Shown here: positions 61,595 to 64,000 of the stretch, one piece after another
Layout: each line of letters opens with the position of its first letter
Numbering within the stretch: the first letter of the stretch is position 1
Assembly: GCA_900551865.1 (NCBI GenBank)
Contig: URXV01000006.1
Coordinates: 26,619 to 90,618, forward strand
DNA length: 64,000 nt
Origin: an uncultured Rickettsiales bacterium
GTDB lineage: Bacteria; Pseudomonadota; Alphaproteobacteria; RF32; CAG-239
Direction: 5' to 3'
Made by a program: the position numbers and the translations under genes
Notes under the pieces: generated by a model
What the model was told of the DNA's origin: nothing
The model's database searches: none
The model's input: only the letters and a program-made list of their open reading frames with translations

Positions 61595-62083
61595 ATGATT
61601 TGGACCGATGAAGCTGTCGAAGAACTAAAAAGAATGTGGGATCGTGGCATGACCACCGGGCAGATAGCCAAAGCCCTCAATGTTACGAAAAATTCAATTA
61701 TCGGCAAAGTACACCGTTTATGCCTGACAGCGAGACCCTCTCCTATAAAAAAGGCACCGGAAACCAAAAGCGAAAAGAAAACGGCAAAGGTTGAAAAAAA
61801 TATAAAGGCTGAAAAAAATGAAAAAACAGTCAAAACGGTAAAAGAAGAGCATAAGATTTCCACAGAGAACAGACTTGCGGAAAGAGTTCCTTCCAAGGAA
61901 ACCACCGCGATTGAAGAGACGAATATTCCATTGATTAAGCTTGACAATCACACGTGCCGCTGGCCTTTGGGCGATCCCCGTGACGATGATTTTTGTTTTT
62001 GCGGAAAAAGGGTAAAGACCGGACAGACATATTGCGAGGAACATGCTGCCGTAGCTTATGTAAAACCCGGCAAAAAGCTTTAA
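61595..62083 (+). CDS. gcrA: GcrA cell-cycle regulator
   Basis: Alphaproteobacterial cofactor of sigma-70 RNA polymerase that reads GANTC methylation by CcrM and drives S-phase genes. 162 residues from ATG 61595 with GGAGAAAGA upstream. The N-terminal DNA-binding region is MIWTDEAVEELKRMWDRG, then TTGQIAKALNVTKNSIIGKVHRL, the helix-turn-helix. A Lys/Glu-rich linker follows (about 50-105). The C-terminal RNA polymerase-interacting part has TCRWPLGDPRDDDFCFCG and TYCEEHAAVAY. It is complete, marking the genome as alphaproteobacterial with a CcrM-GcrA type cell-cycle circuit. The partner CcrM is not in this window. Confidence 0.96.
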   Translation: MIWTDEAVEELKRMWDRGMTTGQIAKALNVTKNSIIGKVHRLCLTARPSPIKKAPETKSEKKTAKVEKNIKAEKNEKTVKTVKEEHKISTENRLAERVPSKETTAIEETNIPLIKLDNHTCRWPLGDPRDDDFCFCGKRVKTGQTYCEEHAAVAYVKPGKKL

Positions 62084-62109
62084 ATGTTTTGTTTCGAAAA
62101 ATGACATCT

Positions 62110-62139
62110 AAGGCGTACCGGTTCTATCCGGTGCGTCTT
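62110..62139 (+). terminator. Terminator after gcrA
   Basis: A 12-bp stem AAGGCGTACCGG / CCGGTGCGTCTT with two G-T pairs and a 6-base loop, followed by TTGTTTG. Confidence 0.8.
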
Positions 62140-62228
62140 TTGTTTGTATTATTTCTCAAACAACGCTTATTTGAAATATTTCAAGAGGCGGCCAATAAGA
62201 TAACCGGCGCCTGAAAACGGATTAAGAG

Positions 62229-62927
62229 ATGTACAGTGAAAAATTTATAAAATTCATTGAAATGTGGCAAAAAGAGTTTGCCATCGAACGAACGATTGAT
62301 GAAAAAATCTGTATAGACAGAGACGGGAATCCCATTCCCTGGTATACTTATCCGGCAATTGAATATCTGTCGCAATTTGACGTTGCCGACAAGGAGGTCT
62401 TTGAGTTCGGCTGCGGCAATTCCTCCCTGTTCTGGGCGGACAGAGCCAGACAGGTTACCAGCATTGAAGACAATCCGGAATGGTTTGCCAAATGGCAGAA
62501 AAGCTTCAGCCGGCCGAATCTGGACATTCGCTGGCGAGACGAAGGCGAAGGATATTATAATGCCATATTTGAAGACGGCAAAAAATACGACATCATTGTC
62601 GTCGACGGGAAACGCCGCGCCGATTGTACCCGCACAGCACTGAAAGCTTTAAACCAAGGCGGCTTTATCATTCTGGACGACAGCGACCGCATTAACACCA
62701 GCAAAGAATATGTGGACGCCGTTACTTCTCTGAAAAACGGCAACCTTATCCAAGTTGATTTTTACGGCTTTTGCCCAATGAACGTTTACACCAAAACGAC
62801 ATCCGTCTTTTTGAGCAGGGATTTTAACTTTCAATCCCTGTACAACGTGCAGCCGATTAACGGGTTTGGCAACTTATGGAGCATGAGCCATAAAGACCGC
62901 AAGGAATTTTATAAGGCCAACAAGTAG
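62229..62927 (+). CDS. SAM-dependent methyltransferase-like protein
   Basis: A 232-residue soluble protein with a Rossmann-like methyltransferase fold: motif I VFEFGCGNSSLFWA, a strand ending in EDNPEWFAKW (motif II acid), RWRDEGEGYYN, and KYDIIVVDGKRRADC (motif IV) with GGFIILDDSDRI. The substrate is unknown. The C-terminal region has NVYTKTTSVFLSRDF, which has likeness to methyltransferases acting on glycans or small molecules, but this is not diagnostic. A weak SD (AAGAG) precedes ATG 62229. Short convergent spacing (33 bases) separates it from mrp. Confidence 0.75.
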   Translation: MYSEKFIKFIEMWQKEFAIERTIDEKICIDRDGNPIPWYTYPAIEYLSQFDVADKEVFEFGCGNSSLFWADRARQVTSIEDNPEWFAKWQKSFSRPNLDIRWRDEGEGYYNAIFEDGKKYDIIVVDGKRRADCTRTALKALNQGGFIILDDSDRINTSKEYVDAVTSLKNGNLIQVDFYGFCPMNVYTKTTSVFLSRDFNFQSLYNVQPINGFGNLWSMSHKDRKEFYKANK

Positions 62928-62960
62928 ATATTAAAACGACAGACAAACCGTCCGGCGTTT

Positions 62961-63956
62961 TTATCGAAGTTTTAATTTTGCAGCAATCCGGGCCGCAATA
63001 TTTTCATATGCTTTTGCATAGCTGCTGTCAGGGGCGCTCTGGACAATCGGCGTCCCATTATCTGCGTTAGCCCGGATATCATAATGCAGAGGAATCTCTC
63101 CAAGGAAATCGACTCCGTACTTTTCCGCAGTCTTTTCTGCGCCGGCATGTCCGAAAATATCAGCCCGGTGCCCGCATTTTTCACAGACATAGTAACTCAT
63201 ATTTTCGATGATACCCAAAACCGGAACGCCTATTTTATTAAATAAGTTCAGCCCTTTTACCGCGTCAATCAGAGCTATATCCTGCGGCGTAGAAACAATT
63301 ACCGCGCCGGAAAAGTCGATTTTCTGCGACATGGTAATCTGAATATCCCCCGTTCCCGGCGGCATATCTATAACCATAATATCCACTTCGCCCCACGCTG
63401 TCTGCGTCAACAGCTGTTCAATTGCTCCGCAGGCTTTGGCTCCGCGCCAGATTAATGCCGTATCTCCGGCCACCATACTGCCGATAGACATGGATTTAAT
63501 GCCGCATTCCATAAATGGTTGAAATGTCACTCCGTCATATGACGAAGGCGGCATCTTGTCATATCCGAGCATTGTCGGCACGGAAGGACCATAAATGTCG
63601 GCGTCAAAAAGCGCCACGTTCAAATTCAGGTTTGCCAGCGCCAGCGCAAGATTAACAGACGTTGTCGACTTGCCGACGCCGCCTTTGCCCGATGCTACGG
63701 CGATTATATGTTTTACACCTTTTATCTGCCATTTATCCGGAGCAGCAGGTGCCTCAACACGGTCTTTAACAAAAACGACACTAACTTTTTTATCAGGATT
63801 TTCCCGCTCAAGTTCAGCTTTTAACTGTTGCGCATGTTCAGCGTTTTCATCGGCCTTCAGCGTTACAATCAACCGACTGCCCAGTTCTTTTACGGAAGCA
63901 ATTTCCTCCGGCTTAAAATATTTTGCGGCCAAAACCTGGTTTTTATTGTCTGACAT
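62961..63956 (-). CDS. apbC: Mrp/ApbC family iron-sulfur cluster carrier ATPase
   Basis: P-loop NTPase that carries and delivers [4Fe-4S] clusters. 331 residues. Deviant Walker A IAVASGKGGVGKSTTSVN, VALFDADIYGPSVP, LIWRGAKACGAI, IDMPPGTGDIQ and the cluster-binding pair in YYVCEKCG (CxxC). The N-terminal MIP18/DUF59-type part is short and degenerate (about residues 10-70). The gene ends 33 bases from the methyltransferase-like gene. The ATG at 63956 is near the right window edge, so upstream neighbours are not seen. Confidence 0.95.
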   Translation of the reverse strand: MSDNKNQVLAAKYFKPEEIASVKELGSRLIVTLKADENAEHAQQLKAELERENPDKKVSVVFVKDRVEAPAAPDKWQIKGVKHIIAVASGKGGVGKSTTSVNLALALANLNLNVALFDADIYGPSVPTMLGYDKMPPSSYDGVTFQPFMECGIKSMSIGSMVAGDTALIWRGAKACGAIEQLLTQTAWGEVDIMVIDMPPGTGDIQITMSQKIDFSGAVIVSTPQDIALIDAVKGLNLFNKIGVPVLGIIENMSYYVCEKCGHRADIFGHAGAEKTAEKYGVDFLGEIPLHYDIRANADNGTPIVQSAPDSSYAKAYENIAARIAAKLKLR

Positions 63957-64000
63957 AGCATATTTCCCTAATGTGGATATAATTTTTTCAATATTGTTTT

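Noticed and set aside
1..64000. Search for tRNA, rRNA, CRISPR arrays, insertion sequences and prophage genes
   Set aside because: No CCA-ended cloverleaf, no rRNA-like stretch, no regular repeat-spacer array and no transposase or integrase coding sequence was seen on either strand.

Overview
The window is chromosomal DNA of an alphaproteobacterium, probably one of the uncultivated, host- or gut-associated Rhodospirillales-like lineages. The lineage markers seen are a full GcrA cell-cycle regulator, the 41-residue Cys-poor form of ribosomal protein bL36, a Rickettsia-like (type 2) IleRS, an omega subunit (RpoZ) upstream of a bifunctional Rsh, a DUF2062-AcpS pair, a DUF2155 gene next to MlaD-type genes, and clpP-clpX. 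Base composition looks mid-range and fairly even by eye. I see no rRNA, tRNA, CRISPR array, transposase, integrase or phage gene, so this is core genome with lineage-specific inserts. The placement is inference from gene content only.

Layout. 1-9.4 kb: 3' part of ileS, a lone type IV pilin-like gene, ruvX (yqgF), an MltB-type lytic transglycosylase, an unknown Cys-rich anchored protein and a tight nucleoside salvage operon (cdd-punA-deoA). 9.5-18.9 kb: a giant AsmA-family protein with a coiled-coil and low-complexity tail, a GalU-type nucleotidyltransferase, a DUF3137 membrane protein, a fused SpmA/SpmB-type protein and dtd. 18.9-25.3 kb: an exported protein plus Cys/Pro-rich lipoprotein pair, DUF1294, YbjN, lgt, a membrane protein with a decayed GGDEF-like domain, and queA. 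25.5-29.1 kb: one monocistronic gene for an unknown 1187-residue protein built from duplicated modules. 29.3-36.6 kb: gap-pgk, an outer-membrane barrel protein, an FAD oxidoreductase plus GT-C glycosyltransferase pair, and MlaC.

36.8-42.8 kb: leuS-lptE-holA with overlapping reading frames, converging on clpP-clpX at a shared terminator. 42.9-49.2 kb: an isolated VirB8-like gene divergent from a TolC-like lipoprotein carrying a C-terminal Ig-like domain, a second GT-C protein, and two MlaD paralogues with a DUF2155 gene. 49.4-53.6 kb: a Gld-type ABC exporter operon (ATPase, permease-GldG fusion, DUF4340). 53.7-64 kb: ettA, a small exported protein, rpmJ, acpS, DUF2062, rsh, rpoZ, a large exported unknown, gcrA, a methyltransferase-like gene and mrp/apbC.

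Taken together the genes serve translation, central glycolysis, envelope building (LptE, Lgt, MlaC/MlaD, AsmA, MltB, GT-C enzymes) and global control (Rsh, omega, GcrA, ClpXP). The least explained items are the 1187-residue duplicated-module protein, the TolC/Ig fusion beside an orphan VirB8, the lone pilin-like gene, the degenerate GGDEF protein and the exported-protein/lipoprotein pair at 18.9-20.7 kb. Start sites were chosen from Shine-Dalgarno spacing, and several genes use GTG or TTG.
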